Below are positions 8,156 to 18,900 of a stretch of DNA of 64,000 nucleotides, piece by piece (position 1 is the first letter of the stretch; every line of letters starts with the position of its first letter). Source of the DNA: JAFGVL01 sp964546015. Lineage in GTDB: Bacteria > Bacteroidota > Bacteroidia > Bacteroidales > Paludibacteraceae. A program made the position numbers and the translations under genes. The DNA lies in assembly GCA_964546015.1 (NCBI GenBank), contig CAZJHO010000003.1, positions 1 through 64,000 of the forward strand. Reading direction: 5' to 3'. Under the pieces are notes generated by a model. It was not told the origin of the DNA, ran no database searches, and saw only the letters and a list, made by a program, of their open reading frames with translations.

Positions 8156-9205
8156 TTAATTTTTTAAATCTTTTTCTTTTACCGCAACATCAATATACAC
8201 AGGTAAGTGGTCGCTATATCCGCCGTGATATCTCATACCGATATAAGTACGAAACGGTTTTTTACCGAGAAACTTCTCATCATTTTCGAGCAAAAAATCG
8301 GCTTTGAATATTTGAGCTTTATCTTTATCTGTGAATAATGAATTGCTTGGGGCAAGCAAATTTCCCGAAACAATAATCTGATCGAGCATACCCCATTCTC
8401 CTTGGTATTTATGAGACCCCTCTTCCCCTTTTAATTGATAACGATAATGCAAATTGTACAGTCCGGTTAAAGAAATGCTATCTTTCGGCATTACAGCCTT
8501 TAGTACCGAATTCATACTTTTATTAGTCGGATAATCATTAAAATCCCCCATAATCACTATATTGGCATTAGAAGATACACCAAAAATGCTATCTACTTTA
8601 GCTCTAAGTACAGAGGCAACATAAATACGACGAGGTTCTGATGAAGTTTCACCTCCGAGCCTTGACGGGAAGTGATTCATAAATATGTGCAAGGTATCGT
8701 TATTGCGTAAAATTCCTGCTGCATAAAGAATATCTCGAGTTTTACTTTCAGGGGCATCAGGAAATTTAATTTTAAGAAATTCTTCGTGAAACGGTCTAAA
8801 CTGGCGTGGTTGGTATAATATGGCAACATCTATACCACGAGCATCCGGAGATTCTTTATGAATATATTTATATTGTAAATTTTTAAGCGGTGAATATTTG
8901 GTAAGAGCAATAAGAGCATTTTCATTTTCTACTTCGAGCAAACCAACTATTCCGGGAGTTCTCCAACCACCTATTGCAGTGATTACACGAGCTATATTAG
9001 CTTGTTTTTTTCTGTATTTATCGGGTGTCCAACGGTAATTTCCTTCGGGAGTAAAATCAATATCGTTTTTACCTTCGTCATGCTTTGTATCAAAGAAATT
9101 TTCGACATTATAACTTATAATTCGTAGTGTATCAATGTTTTGTTGAGACACTAAGTAACCGGATAGAAACATAACCCCAATGAATAATAATATTATCCGT
9201 TTCAT
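8156..9205 (-). CDS. Secreted endonuclease/exonuclease/phosphatase family protein
   Basis: An N-terminal signal segment (MKRIILLFIGVMFLSGYLVS) precedes a DNase I-like phosphoesterase fold. Visible motifs are ISYNVENFFD near residue 31, the metal-binding glutamate in VGLLEVENENAL near 100, MNHFPSR near 176, GDFNDYP near 220 and the catalytic SDHLPVYID near 335. Family members hydrolyse phosphodiester or phosphoester bonds of nucleic acids, inositol phosphates or lipids. The signal peptide points to the periplasm or the surface; the substrate is unknown. A TATATTTG promoter core lies 24 bases upstream of the start. The Fe-S protein gene follows one base after the stop. Confidence 0.88.
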   Translation of the reverse strand: MKRIILLFIGVMFLSGYLVSQQNIDTLRIISYNVENFFDTKHDEGKNDIDFTPEGNYRWTPDKYRKKQANIARVITAIGGWRTPGIVGLLEVENENALIALTKYSPLKNLQYKYIHKESPDARGIDVAILYQPRQFRPFHEEFLKIKFPDAPESKTRDILYAAGILRNNDTLHIFMNHFPSRLGGETSSEPRRIYVASVLRAKVDSIFGVSSNANIVIMGDFNDYPTNKSMNSVLKAVMPKDSISLTGLYNLHYRYQLKGEEGSHKYQGEWGMLDQIIVSGNLLAPSNSLFTDKDKAQIFKADFLLENDEKFLGKKPFRTYIGMRYHGGYSDHLPVYIDVAVKEKDLKN

Positions 9206-9228
9206 AATTTTAATTTCAGAGTTTGATA

Positions 9229-9236
9229 CAAATATA
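9229..9236 (-). promoter_or_regulatory. Likely promoter -7 element of the endonuclease-family gene
   Basis: TATATTTG on the minus strand fits the Bacteroidota -7 consensus, 24 bases before the start at 9205. It sits in the 36-base gap after the beta-helix lipoprotein gene. Confidence 0.45.
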
Positions 9237-9241
9237 CAATT

Positions 9242-10660
9242 TTAATGAACAAATTCATATGCCCCAATATCGGGTGCACCATCCGAGAATCTATTATTTC
9301 CGTCTTTATCAATTGGATATTGAGAAGCTATCGTAGTATCGCCCAAACCAACAGCAGGAGAATTTTCCTTTAAATGAAAATTGTAAGGATAAGTCATTGT
9401 ATTAACAAAAATATCTTTCGAACTATTTACCCAAATAGTATTGACATAAAAAGGGTTTTCATCTTCTTTACCATATTTTAAACAATTAAAGAAGTTAACA
9501 TTAAAATCGGAAGTCGGTGTTATTGATAAGTTTACATCTAATAAAGACACTTCGTTATCCCTATTACCTATAATGATTGTATTTTGAATCTTTGCTTCAA
9601 TAGGGGTTGTACTTTCATATTTGTTTTTATTAGATAAAAAGACCGATGATCCTTTGCGTTTACTGATAGGATAAAAATTAGCAATAGTAGATTGGATCAT
9701 AGTTAACTTACCTCCTATAGCGAATAAATTATTTACACCACAATTCGAAAGTTGAGAATTCACAATCTCTAATTCTGCATTATGAGCTAAAATAGCGCAA
9801 GAGTCGAAATTATGCAAAGTGGTGTTTTTTATAAATAACTTAGGCTGAGCTGTTTTTCCTGAAATATGAATGGCTGTAGTTCCACTACGCATTTCCAAGT
9901 AATCAATAGCATGAGTTCCATTCTCGGACAATAAGCGTATTCCGTTCCATTGTCCTGAAAGGGTATCATAAGGAACTCCTTTAAATAAATAGTCAATGCG
10001 GTCTCCACGCATAAGAACCGGCTCTTGCAATGTTCCCGACACATTCAAGTTTCCATATACCTCAATGCCCGATTTTGCATGAAAATACAGTTTACAACCT
10101 TGCGTGATTTTAAGGGTAGTATTCTCATTTACAGTAAGATTACCATATACTAAGAATGGCTTTTTGGCAGTAAGCGTCGAATCGGAAAAGATTGTCTTAT
10201 TCTTAAAAAAAACTACATCTTGTCCGATAGCTGTCAATTGTACATATTGTTCATTACCATTGGTAAGAAAACCAATGGAATCCGTAATCAAAACCGGCGA
10301 ATTTTGATCATTAGGATTAATGGTTACATTGACATAGATGTACAAGCTATCATTTTTGCGAAGTTCAATATTGGAAAAAGATTGCGTTTCATTACTCCTT
10401 CCTTGTACATTGATTTTAAAAGGCGATTTATTTTTACCTCCTACCCAAATAGAAGATATAATAATATTATCATCATTTCGATTATAAATCTTCAATTTCG
10501 CAGTGGCTGTGGTTGTCGTTGTAAAAATGGTATCGAATGCTACTGTATCAGATGAAAAGCAGAGCTTCAAATTTGAATCGGCAGAAATATCATCGTCAAT
10601 GCAAGCCGGAAGTTGTAGCAATGCAATTATTACCACCAACACACTTAATATATATTTCAT
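9242..10660 (-). CDS. Lipoprotein with right-handed beta-helix-like repeats
   Basis: The longest frame starts at 10738, but the ATG at 10660 is chosen because it begins a lipoprotein signal (MKYILSVLVVIIALLQLPAC) whose lipid-anchored cysteine is residue 20. That gives 472 residues. The first 130 mature residues look like an immunoglobulin-like beta domain (FDTIFTTTTTATAKLKIYN). Then repeated short strands with asparagine ladders (GNLTVNENTTLKI, GNLNVSGTLQEPV, IKNTTLHNF, IVNSQLSNCG) indicate a parallel beta-helix. The end (GDTTIASQYPIDKDGNNR, then DIGAYEF) is the 'choice-of-anchor Q' tail seen in secreted Bacteroidota proteins. It is probably outer-membrane anchored. No catalytic function is evident. 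Confidence 0.82.
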   Translation of the reverse strand: MKYILSVLVVIIALLQLPACIDDDISADSNLKLCFSSDTVAFDTIFTTTTTATAKLKIYNRNDDNIIISSIWVGGKNKSPFKINVQGRSNETQSFSNIELRKNDSLYIYVNVTINPNDQNSPVLITDSIGFLTNGNEQYVQLTAIGQDVVFFKNKTIFSDSTLTAKKPFLVYGNLTVNENTTLKITQGCKLYFHAKSGIEVYGNLNVSGTLQEPVLMRGDRIDYLFKGVPYDTLSGQWNGIRLLSENGTHAIDYLEMRSGTTAIHISGKTAQPKLFIKNTTLHNFDSCAILAHNAELEIVNSQLSNCGVNNLFAIGGKLTMIQSTIANFYPISKRKGSSVFLSNKNKYESTTPIEAKIQNTIIIGNRDNEVSLLDVNLSITPTSDFNVNFFNCLKYGKEDENPFYVNTIWVNSSKDIFVNTMTYPYNFHLKENSPAVGLGDTTIASQYPIDKDGNNRFSDGAPDIGAYEFVH

Positions 10661-10699
10661 TATCTTTTGTATCTTAAAAAAAGAATGTTTTTCGAATCG

Positions 10700-10707
10700 C
10701 AAATATA
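10700..10707 (-). promoter_or_regulatory. Likely promoter -7 element of the beta-helix lipoprotein gene
   Basis: TATATTTG on the minus strand, 40 bases before the chosen start at 10660. This also argues against the longer start at 10738, which would lie upstream of the promoter. Confidence 0.5.
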
Positions 10708-10752
10708 CGGAAAATACGATATGCCTTACTGTTAGCACTTTAATAATTTCAA

Positions 10753-10786
10753 GAAAAAAAAGTCTGAACTTATTAGTTGTTCAGAC
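10753..10786 (-). terminator. Rho-independent terminator after the aminotransferase gene
   Basis: An 8-bp stem (GTCTGAAC/GTTCAGAC, 10762-10786) with a 9-base loop is followed on the minus strand by a run of T (10761-10753). It lies 8 bases after the stop codon. Confidence 0.85.
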
Positions 10787-10793
10787 CTTCATG

Positions 10794-11942
10794 TTAATCT
10801 GTCTTGACTAAATTTTTCAAGTACGCTTCAAGCCTATCCATTCCTATTTTAATATTATTAATACTATTGGCATATGAAAAACGAACAAAACCTTCACCAT
10901 TTGTACCAAAATCGATTCCCGGAGTAATTCCTACATGGGCTTTTTCCAATATATCAAACGAAAACTGATATACATCGTTCGTAAATTTTCGGGCATCGGC
11001 AAAAACATAGAAAGCTCCCTGAGGTTCGGAATGAATAATAAATCCCATCGATTTTAACCGATTTATTATGTACAATCGTCTTTCATTATAGGTTTCGCGC
11101 ATTTTCTCCACATCTTTTTCAGCTTTTTGTAATGCAGCTAATCCGGCATACTGCGTAATACTCGGAGCGCATATAAACAAATTTTGTTGCAATGTTTGCA
11201 AAGTGCGCATATACCTTTTAGGAGCGATAAGATAGCCCAATCGCAAGCCTGTCATAGCATATTTTTTAGAAAACCCATTGAGGATAAATGCTTCATTAGA
11301 AAATTCAAGCATGGTGTGAGCTTTGCCTTCATATACTAAGCCGTGATATATTTCGTCTGAAATAATCGGAATTTCTAACTGTGCCAATTCTTTCATTACG
11401 CTTTTATTTATTAATGTTCCTGTAGGATTCATCGGCGAATTAATAAATAAAGCTCTGGTTTTGGGTGTGATGCGTTTTTTTATTTCTTCAATGTCAAATT
11501 GAAATCCATTTTCAGCGAAAAGAGGAACTTCGACAGGAACGCCGTTGCAAACCAAAATAAAATTACGATAACAAGCATATCCCGGATTCGAAAACAGCAC
11601 CTCTCCCCCTACCTCACACAAAAGCATGATTACCATCAGTATAGCGGGCGAAGAACCGGATGTTATCACAATGCAATCCGAATCAACTGTTACACCGTAT
11701 TCTTTTTTATACGAATCGGCTATTGCCTGTCGTAAAAGAGGATCGCCAAGAGAGTGAGTATAATGTGTTTTTCCTTCTTTTAAAGCCTTTTCCATACCTT
11801 CAACCACACAAGCCGACATATCAAAATCCGGTTCGCCTACTTCCAAATGGATGATATTATCGCCATGCGATTGCATTTCGTTGGCTTTTTCCAATACATC
11901 CATTACTATAAAAGGATTCAATTTATTTATTTGAGGATTCAT
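10794..11942 (-). CDS. PLP-dependent class I/II aminotransferase
   Basis: I use the ATG at 11942, since the 18 extra residues of the longer frame (from 11996) look like translated leader DNA and the family begins near MNPQINKLNPFIVMDV. The 382-residue protein shows LEVGEPDFD near 33, the THYTHSLGDP loop near 60, NSPMNPTG near 156, ISDEIYHGL near 180 and the pyridoxal-lysine motif NGFSKKYAMTGLRLGY near 213-228. This is the aspartate-aminotransferase fold type I pattern. The substrate is not evident; aromatic or branched amino acids and alanine are possible. The gene stands alone between terminators. Confidence 0.9.
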   Translation of the reverse strand: MNPQINKLNPFIVMDVLEKANEMQSHGDNIIHLEVGEPDFDMSACVVEGMEKALKEGKTHYTHSLGDPLLRQAIADSYKKEYGVTVDSDCIVITSGSSPAILMVIMLLCEVGGEVLFSNPGYACYRNFILVCNGVPVEVPLFAENGFQFDIEEIKKRITPKTRALFINSPMNPTGTLINKSVMKELAQLEIPIISDEIYHGLVYEGKAHTMLEFSNEAFILNGFSKKYAMTGLRLGYLIAPKRYMRTLQTLQQNLFICAPSITQYAGLAALQKAEKDVEKMRETYNERRLYIINRLKSMGFIIHSEPQGAFYVFADARKFTNDVYQFSFDILEKAHVGITPGIDFGTNGEGFVRFSYANSINNIKIGMDRLEAYLKNLVKTD

Positions 11943-12048
11943 TCTATTGAAATAAAATTTGTATGAAAAATAAATAGCTAATTGGCAATTTACCAACCAG
12001 CTAATTTAACATAATAAAGTCTTGAAAAATGTATTATTTGAATTTATT

Positions 12049-13899
12049 TTACAATTGCCATTTATCTCGTCCTTCAATATAATTGATGAAGGCTTGATTT
12101 ACTAACCTATTCCCTCCTGCTGTAGGATAATTTCCGGAAAAATACCAATCACCTTTGTTATTCGGACAAGCCTTGTGTAAGCCTTCAATATTTTGATAAA
12201 CTATCTTCACTTCGGCTTTTGTTCCTTCGGGAGTTAAAAGTTGTGCTATTTTATTGGTAATTTGATCGGTTGTAAACGGAGCATAAATATCTTTTACATA
12301 ATTCTTAATTAGCTCTTTAGATAATCCTTCTTGTGCTTTCGATTTTTTGTACACTTCGTTGATGACATTCTCCTGCCCTGTTTCTTTTAACAATTCGATA
12401 GCAGCGCGGAATGCTACAAATTCACTCATACGCGACATATCAATACCGTAACAATCCGGATAACGCACTTGAGGAGATGAGGAAACAATCACGATTTTTT
12501 TAGGATTTAATCTATCCAGAATCTTGATAATACTTTGTTTTAAGGTCGTTCCGCGAACAATAGAATCATCTATTACCACAATATTGTCTTTATTTGCACG
12601 CACCGATCCATAGGTAATATCGTACACATGCGCAGCAAGGTCGTTCCGTCCGGCATCTTGCGCTATAAATGTCCGCAATTTTATGTCTTTAATGGCTATT
12701 TTTTCAATGCGAGGACGATAACTGATTATAGTTGCCATTTCTTCGGTAGACAGTAGATTTTTCCCTTCAGTAATTTTCTTTACTTTTTGGTCAATCATAT
12801 AATCTTGCATCCCATTAAACATACCATAAAATGCAACTTCTGAAGTGTTTGGTATAAATGAGAATACAGTATGGTCAATGTCGTAATCCACAGTTTTCAA
12901 AATAGGTTCGGTAAGCAGATAACCTAATTTTTTTCGTTCTTGGTAAATATCTTTATCACTTCCTCGGGAGAAATAAATGCGCTCAAACGAGCATGGAGAA
13001 ATGTTTTTAGGCTCAAGTACCTGCTCCAGCAGAATATTACCATCTTTTTTAATGATGATAGCCTGACCAGGTAATAGTTCTTTTATCTTATCTACTTCTA
13101 CATTTAATGCTGTTTGAATTACCGGTCGTTCACTTGCTACTACAACAATTTCATCATCTTTGTAATAAAATGAAGAACGAATTCCCCAAGGATCACGAAA
13201 AGTAAATGAATCACCATGCCCCAACAAACCACAAATATTATATCCTCCATCCCAAATTGGAGATGTTTCTCGAAGAATAGCAGCAATATCTAATTCAGAT
13301 TCAATTTTATCGTTATTGCTCCCATGTTTGTCGTATAAGCGTTGTACTTGGCTGTCAAGCTCATGTCCGATTTGCTCGAGTAGCATAAAAGTATCGCTGT
13401 AATCGCGAGGATGTTGTCCTTGTTTTATCAATTCGGCAAAAATCTCATCTACATTCGTCATATTGAAATTGCCAGCTAGAACAAGGTTGCGAGATTTCCA
13501 GTTATTACGGCGCAAAAACGGATGTACATATGACATGCCGTCTTTCCCTGTTGTGCTGTAACGCAAATGTCCAATGTACAATTCTCCAGCAAAAGGTAGA
13601 TTCTGTTTTGCCCAATTTGGATCTTTTACTTGGTCAGGAGTATATTTTTTCAGCAATTCGGTATTATTCGTAAATAATTTGTTGATAGCTTGTGAGCCTA
13701 AAGCTCGTTCGCGCCAAATATATTCTTCTCCTGCAGGCATATCAAATTTTATGGCAGCCATACCAGCACCTTCTTGCCCTCGATTGTGTTGTTTTTCCAT
13801 AAGCAGATACAGTTTCTGATAACCATATTGCCAAGTTCCATACTTTACATGATAATGTTCCAAAGGCTTCAGTAGCCTAACAACAGCGATTCCGCACAT
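12049..13899 (-). CDS. Long amidophosphoribosyltransferase-like protein (PurF family)
   Basis: Residues 2-7 (CGIAVV) place the N-terminal nucleophile cysteine of a class II glutamine amidotransferase at position 2. HNRGQEGAGM near 38 and LRYSTTGKDG near 115 are further glutaminase motifs. The PRPP-binding loop VVIDDSIVRGTT near residue 440 defines the phosphoribosyltransferase half. PurF normally makes phosphoribosylamine, the first purine step. This version is 616 residues against about 470 for standard PurF, with an insertion right after the N-terminus (KPLEHYHVKYGTWQYGY) and about 90 extra C-terminal residues. I recall Bacteroidota carrying such a long form besides a standard PurF, so a diverged role is possible. 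It lies next to glmS and carAB, also glutamine amidotransferases. Confidence 0.85.
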   Translation of the reverse strand: MCGIAVVRLLKPLEHYHVKYGTWQYGYQKLYLLMEKQHNRGQEGAGMAAIKFDMPAGEEYIWRERALGSQAINKLFTNNTELLKKYTPDQVKDPNWAKQNLPFAGELYIGHLRYSTTGKDGMSYVHPFLRRNNWKSRNLVLAGNFNMTNVDEIFAELIKQGQHPRDYSDTFMLLEQIGHELDSQVQRLYDKHGSNNDKIESELDIAAILRETSPIWDGGYNICGLLGHGDSFTFRDPWGIRSSFYYKDDEIVVVASERPVIQTALNVEVDKIKELLPGQAIIIKKDGNILLEQVLEPKNISPCSFERIYFSRGSDKDIYQERKKLGYLLTEPILKTVDYDIDHTVFSFIPNTSEVAFYGMFNGMQDYMIDQKVKKITEGKNLLSTEEMATIISYRPRIEKIAIKDIKLRTFIAQDAGRNDLAAHVYDITYGSVRANKDNIVVIDDSIVRGTTLKQSIIKILDRLNPKKIVIVSSSPQVRYPDCYGIDMSRMSEFVAFRAAIELLKETGQENVINEVYKKSKAQEGLSKELIKNYVKDIYAPFTTDQITNKIAQLLTPEGTKAEVKIVYQNIEGLHKACPNNKGDWYFSGNYPTAGGNRLVNQAFINYIEGRDKWQL

Positions 13900-13932
13900 A
13901 AAAACTATTTGTATTAAAAATTCATTTTAATC

Positions 13933-13970
13933 GAAAAAGACCGGTAATAAAATTTATCACCAGCCTTTTT
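13933..13970 (-). terminator. Terminator after glmS
   Basis: A GC-containing stem with some G-T pairs (13939-13951 with 13953-13965) is followed on the minus strand by a T-run (13938-13933). It separates glmS from the PurF-like gene. Confidence 0.75.
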
Positions 13971-13987
13971 TATATATTTAGATTTTT

Positions 13988-15832
13988 TTATTCTACTGTT
14001 ACAGATTTGGCTAAGTTTCGAGGCTGATCCACATTACAGCCTTTTACTACAGCAATATGATAAGCCATTAGTTGTAATGGGATAGATGCTAACAAAGGTA
14101 CGAAACATTCTTCAGTTTCAGGTATCTCGATGCTAAAATCAGAAAGATTTTTTACAGTTTCGTCACCTTCAGTAATAATTGAAATCACGCGTCCTTTGCG
14201 TGCTTTTACTTCTTGAATATTGCTAATGGTTTTATCATACATCCCTTTATTAGGAGCAATAACTACCACCGGCATTTCAGCATCTATCAAAGCGATAGGT
14301 CCGTGTTTCATTTCAGCTGCCGGATATCCTTCGGCATGGATGTATGAGATTTCTTTTAATTTTAAAGCTCCCTCTAGTGCTACCGGATAATTATATCCGC
14401 GTCCTAAATAAATAAAGTTACGGGCATAAGTAAATATCGGTGCAAACTCCAAGATTTGTTTATTAACCTCCAAGGTTTTGGTCATCTTATCAGGAATAGA
14501 AGCTAACTCTTTTACTAAATTTAAATAATAGTCCTCTTCTAAAGTTCTTTTTAGCTTACCGATTGTAAGTGCAATAAGAGACAAAACTGTTACTTGTGCC
14601 GTAAATGCTTTGGTCGAAGCTACTCCGATTTCAGGTCCTACATGGGTATATGATCCTGAATCTGTATTTCGAGGAATAGACGAGCCTACTACATTACAAA
14701 TACCATAAACAAAAGCTCCCGCATTTTTAGCCAACTCAATAGCAGCTAATGTATCTGCCGTTTCTCCTGATTGAGAGATGGCAATTACAATATCATCTTT
14801 ATTGATAATCGGGTTCCGATAACGAAATTCGGATGCATATTCTACTTCAACCGGGATTCGTGCTAATTCTTCAATCAAGTACTCTCCAATCAAACCGGCA
14901 TGCCAAGAGGTACCACAAGCAACAATCAAAATGCGTTTTGCTTTTAAGAATTTGTCTTTATTATCAATAATTCCGGCAAGGCGCACATCTGTTTCATCTA
15001 CATTGATACGACCACGCATAGATTCAGATAGGCGTTTGGGTTGTTCGTATATCTCTTTTAACATGAAATGTTCAAAACCACATTTTTCCAATTCGCTCAA
15101 ACTTAATTCAAGCTCTTTTACTTCGTGAGTGATTTCAACATCAGAAATTGTTTTTACTTTTAAATCCTCTCCACGACGAATGATAGCTACTTCTTCGTCA
15201 TCCAAATAAATTACTTTATTAGTATATTCTATAATAGGAGTAGCATCTGAAGCTAAGAAAAACTCATCCTCGCCAACACCAATCACAAGCGGACTAGCTT
15301 TACGAGCAGCAATAATTTGATCCGGATTTCCTTTTTCTATTACAGCAATAGCATAAGCTCCAATAGCTTGTTTTAATGCTAATTGTACGGCTTTTTCAAG
15401 TGAAAGGTTATTTGTAGTTTTTATGTATTCGATTAATTGAACCAAAACTTCGGTATCCGTATCACTTTGGAATACATATCCACGCTTTTTAAGATCTTTT
15501 TTTATAATGGCGTAATTTTCGATAATTCCATTATGAATCAGTGCTAAAGAAGCTGATTGTGAATAATGAGGATGAGCATTTACATCATTCGGCTCACCAT
15601 GTGTTGCCCAACGAGTATGTGCAATACCGATGGTTCCACTCACATTTTTATCTTTAGCATAAGCTTCTAAATCAGATACTTTTCCTTTTGCTTTATATAC
15701 TTTTAATGTGTTATCTGTGTTAACCAATGCCACTCCGGCACTATCATATCCGCGATATTCAAGGCGATGTAATCCTTTTATTAAAATAGGATAGGCATTC
15801 TTAGTTCCTAGATAACCAACAATTCCACACAT
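13988..15832 (-). CDS. glmS: Glutamine--fructose-6-phosphate aminotransferase (isomerizing)
   Basis: GlmS makes glucosamine-6-phosphate from fructose-6-phosphate and glutamine, the entry to peptidoglycan and lipopolysaccharide amino sugars. The 614-residue length is standard. The N-terminal glutaminase begins MCGIVGYLG with the nucleophile Cys2, and HRLEYRGYDSAG and HTRWATHGEPN follow. Two SIS sugar-isomerase domains occupy about 290-600, with CGTSWHAG, SQSGETADTL, STKAFTAQ and EGYPAAEMKHGPIAL. The C-terminal tail ends KSVTVE as in characterised GlmS. A TATTTTTG promoter core is 44 bases upstream and a terminator follows. Confidence 0.98.
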   Translation of the reverse strand: MCGIVGYLGTKNAYPILIKGLHRLEYRGYDSAGVALVNTDNTLKVYKAKGKVSDLEAYAKDKNVSGTIGIAHTRWATHGEPNDVNAHPHYSQSASLALIHNGIIENYAIIKKDLKKRGYVFQSDTDTEVLVQLIEYIKTTNNLSLEKAVQLALKQAIGAYAIAVIEKGNPDQIIAARKASPLVIGVGEDEFFLASDATPIIEYTNKVIYLDDEEVAIIRRGEDLKVKTISDVEITHEVKELELSLSELEKCGFEHFMLKEIYEQPKRLSESMRGRINVDETDVRLAGIIDNKDKFLKAKRILIVACGTSWHAGLIGEYLIEELARIPVEVEYASEFRYRNPIINKDDIVIAISQSGETADTLAAIELAKNAGAFVYGICNVVGSSIPRNTDSGSYTHVGPEIGVASTKAFTAQVTVLSLIALTIGKLKRTLEEDYYLNLVKELASIPDKMTKTLEVNKQILEFAPIFTYARNFIYLGRGYNYPVALEGALKLKEISYIHAEGYPAAEMKHGPIALIDAEMPVVVIAPNKGMYDKTISNIQEVKARKGRVISIITEGDETVKNLSDFSIEIPETEECFVPLLASIPLQLMAYHIAVVKGCNVDQPRNLAKSVTVE

Positions 15833-15875
15833 GTTCTTTTCTTTTTAGTCAATAAAAGATTTTTTTAAAGATTTA

Positions 15876-15883
15876 CAAAAATA
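15876..15883 (-). promoter_or_regulatory. Likely glmS promoter -7 element
   Basis: TATTTTTG on the minus strand, 44 bases before the glmS start. A small stem (AAACACT/AGTGTTT, 15890-15911) lies just upstream. Confidence 0.45.
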
Positions 15884-15948
15884 CAACTTAAACACTAACA
15901 TAAAAGTGTTTTTTTGTTAAAATCTATAACTTATTTGTAAAAATCAAA

Positions 15949-18900
15949 TTATTTATATTCTCCCCAATGTTTGATAGCAATGTCATTATCTTTCATTTTG
16001 CAGAAAGCTTTAATGAAAGCACTGGCTAAACGGGCATTGGTAATAAGTGGGATATTGAAATCAATAGCTCCACGACGAATGCGATATCCGTTTGATAGCT
16101 CGCGTTTTGTGAGATTTTTAGGAATATTGATAACTAAATCAAATTGTTTTTTAGCAATCATATCTGTAGCCTTAAATTGAGCGTTATTATCGTCAGGCCA
16201 GCCTACAAGAGTACATTTAACCTCATTTTCTTGTAAGAATTTACAAGTACCGTCTGTAGCATAAAGTTCATAACCGGCTTTGTCTAGTAAACGACAAGCA
16301 TCCAATAATTCCACTTTCGATTTTGCAGCACCGGAAGAGACCAACACTCGTTTTTCCGGAATGCGATATCCAACCGAAAGCATTGCAGTAAGTAAAGCGT
16401 CATCAAAGTTTTCTCCGAGACAACCTACTTCACCTGTCGAAGCCATATCTACACCTAAAACAGGATCGGCTTTTTGAAGGCGGGTGAATGAGAATTGTGA
16501 AGCTTTAATACCAACATAATCTAAATCGAATGATGTTTTACTTGGTTTTTCTACTTCCAAACCTAACATTACTTTTGTTGCCAATTCTATAAAGTTAATC
16601 TTCAATACTTTTGATACAAATGGGAATGAGCGAGAAGCACGCAAGTTACATTCGATTACTTTCACATCATTATCCTTTGCTAAAAATTGCATATTGAAGG
16701 GACCTGTAATATTAAGTTCTTTGGCAATTTGTTTTGCCACAGATTTAATTCGACGGAATGTTTCTACATAAATCTTTTGTGCCGGAAATAAGATGGTAGC
16801 ATCACCGGAGTGTACACCTGCAAATTCAACATGTTCAGATATTGCATAGATAATCAGTTCTCCATTTTGAGCTACAGCATCAATTTCGATTTCTTTCGCA
16901 TTTTCTATAAATTCGGAAACAACCACAGGATGTTCTTGCGATACATTAGCGGCAAGCTTTAAGAATTCAACTAATTCTTCGGTATTCGAGCACACATTCA
17001 TCGCTGCGCCTGAAAGCACATATGAAGGACGCACCAATACAGGAAAGCCAACTGTTTCTACAAAAGCATTAACATCTTCCATAGAAGATAATTCTTTCCA
17101 ACGGGGTTGGTCGACACCTAATCTATCGAGCATTGAGGAGAATTTATGTCGGTCTTCGGCGCGGTCAATATTTACAGCTTGCGTACCTAATAGTTTAATG
17201 CCTGAAGCATCTAATTTCATAGCCAAGTTGTTTGGAATTTGTCCTCCGGTAGATACAATTACACCATGAGGATTTTCCATTTCAATAATGTCTCGTACGC
17301 GTTCGTAGCTCAACTCATCAAAATATAAACGCTCACAAATATCATAATCTGTCGAAACGGTTTCCGGATTATAGTTGATAATAACCGAACGATATCCTTC
17401 TTTACGAATAGTATTGATAGCATTTACCGAACACCAGTCGAACTCAACCGACGAACCGATACGGTATGCCCCCGAACCAAGCACAATAACAGAGCGGCGA
17501 TCACCCAAATATTTCACATCATTTACAGAACCGCCGTAAGTAATATACAAATAATTCGTTTGAGCAGGATATTCAGCCGCAAGCGTATCGATTTGTTTAA
17601 CTACAGGTAAAATTCCGCGCTTAATACGCTCGTTGCGCATGGTATCTTTCGGCATGCGTTTTTTGTACACCAATTTAGCCATTTGATAATCGGAAAAACC
17701 GATTTTTTTAGCGTACACGAACAAATCATTAGGAATATTTTCTTTTGCATTGTAGGCAGACAATTTGTGCGAAGTTTCAATAATGTTTTGCAATTTATAC
17801 AAAAACCATTTATCGATTTTTGTTAATTCATAGAGTCTATCTACAGTGTAACCTTGCTCGAATGCTTGAGATAAATAAGCCACACGAAGGTCGGTAGGCT
17901 CCGTTAAATCCTTGTCTAATTCATTTGTATAAAGTTCTTTATTGGCAACAAATCCGTGCATGCCTTGTTGGATCATACGCAGACCTTTTTGAAACGCTTC
18001 TTCAAAAGTGCGACCTATTGACATGATTTCGCCCACTGATTTCATCGAAGAACCGATTTCACGGCTTACACCATGAAACTTAGACAAGTCCCAACGAGGG
18101 ATTTTTACCACACAATAGTCGATAGCAGGTTCGAAAAACGCCGGAGTGGTTTTAGTCACCGAATTTTTTAATTCATGTAAACCATAGCCCAAACCGATTT
18201 TAGCAGCCACGAATGCTAACGGATAACCTGTTGCTTTCGATGCCAAAGCTGAAGAACGGCTTAATCGGGCATTTACTTCGATTACTCGATAATCTTCCGA
18301 TTCGGTATCAAAAGCATATTGTACATTACATTCGCCCACAATACCGATATGTCGGACAATGCGAATAGCAATCTCGCGCAATTTTTGAGATTCGTTGTTG
18401 GTCAAAGTTTGACATGGTGCAACTACGATGCTTTCGCCGGTATGAATGCCGAGCGGATCAAAGTTTTCCATATTACAAACCGTGATACAATTATTATATT
18501 TATCTCGAACCACCTCAAATTCAATTTCTTTCCAGCCTTTCAATGATTTTTCAATCAACAATTGGGGAGAATAGTTGAACGCTTTAGTAGCCAATACATC
18601 CAATTCTTTCGAATTATTACAAAAACCGCTACCCAAACCACCTAACGCATATGCTGCACGCACAATTATTGGATAACCCAATTCTTCTGCTGCTTTCTGA
18701 GCATCGGCAATGGTATTTACCGCCATACTTTTGATGGTTTTCACATTGATCTGATCAAGTTTCTTTACAAAAATATCACGGTCTTCGGTGTCGATAATTG
18801 CCTGTACAGGAGTTCCAAGCACACGAATATTGTATTTTTCAAGAATTTTTGTTTCGAACAATTTTACACCACAATTTAGTGCAGTTTGTCCTCCAAACGA

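Noticed and set aside
10503..10811. Open frames on the plus strand across the lipoprotein and its leader
   Set aside because: They are antisense to a well-supported lipoprotein gene, lack recognisable motifs and have no promoter.
15890..15918. Hairpin AAACACT/AGTGTTT between glmS and carAB as a terminator for carAB
   Set aside because: On the carAB strand it is followed only by a mixed sequence, and the T-run is on the opposite strand; it coincides with the glmS promoter region.
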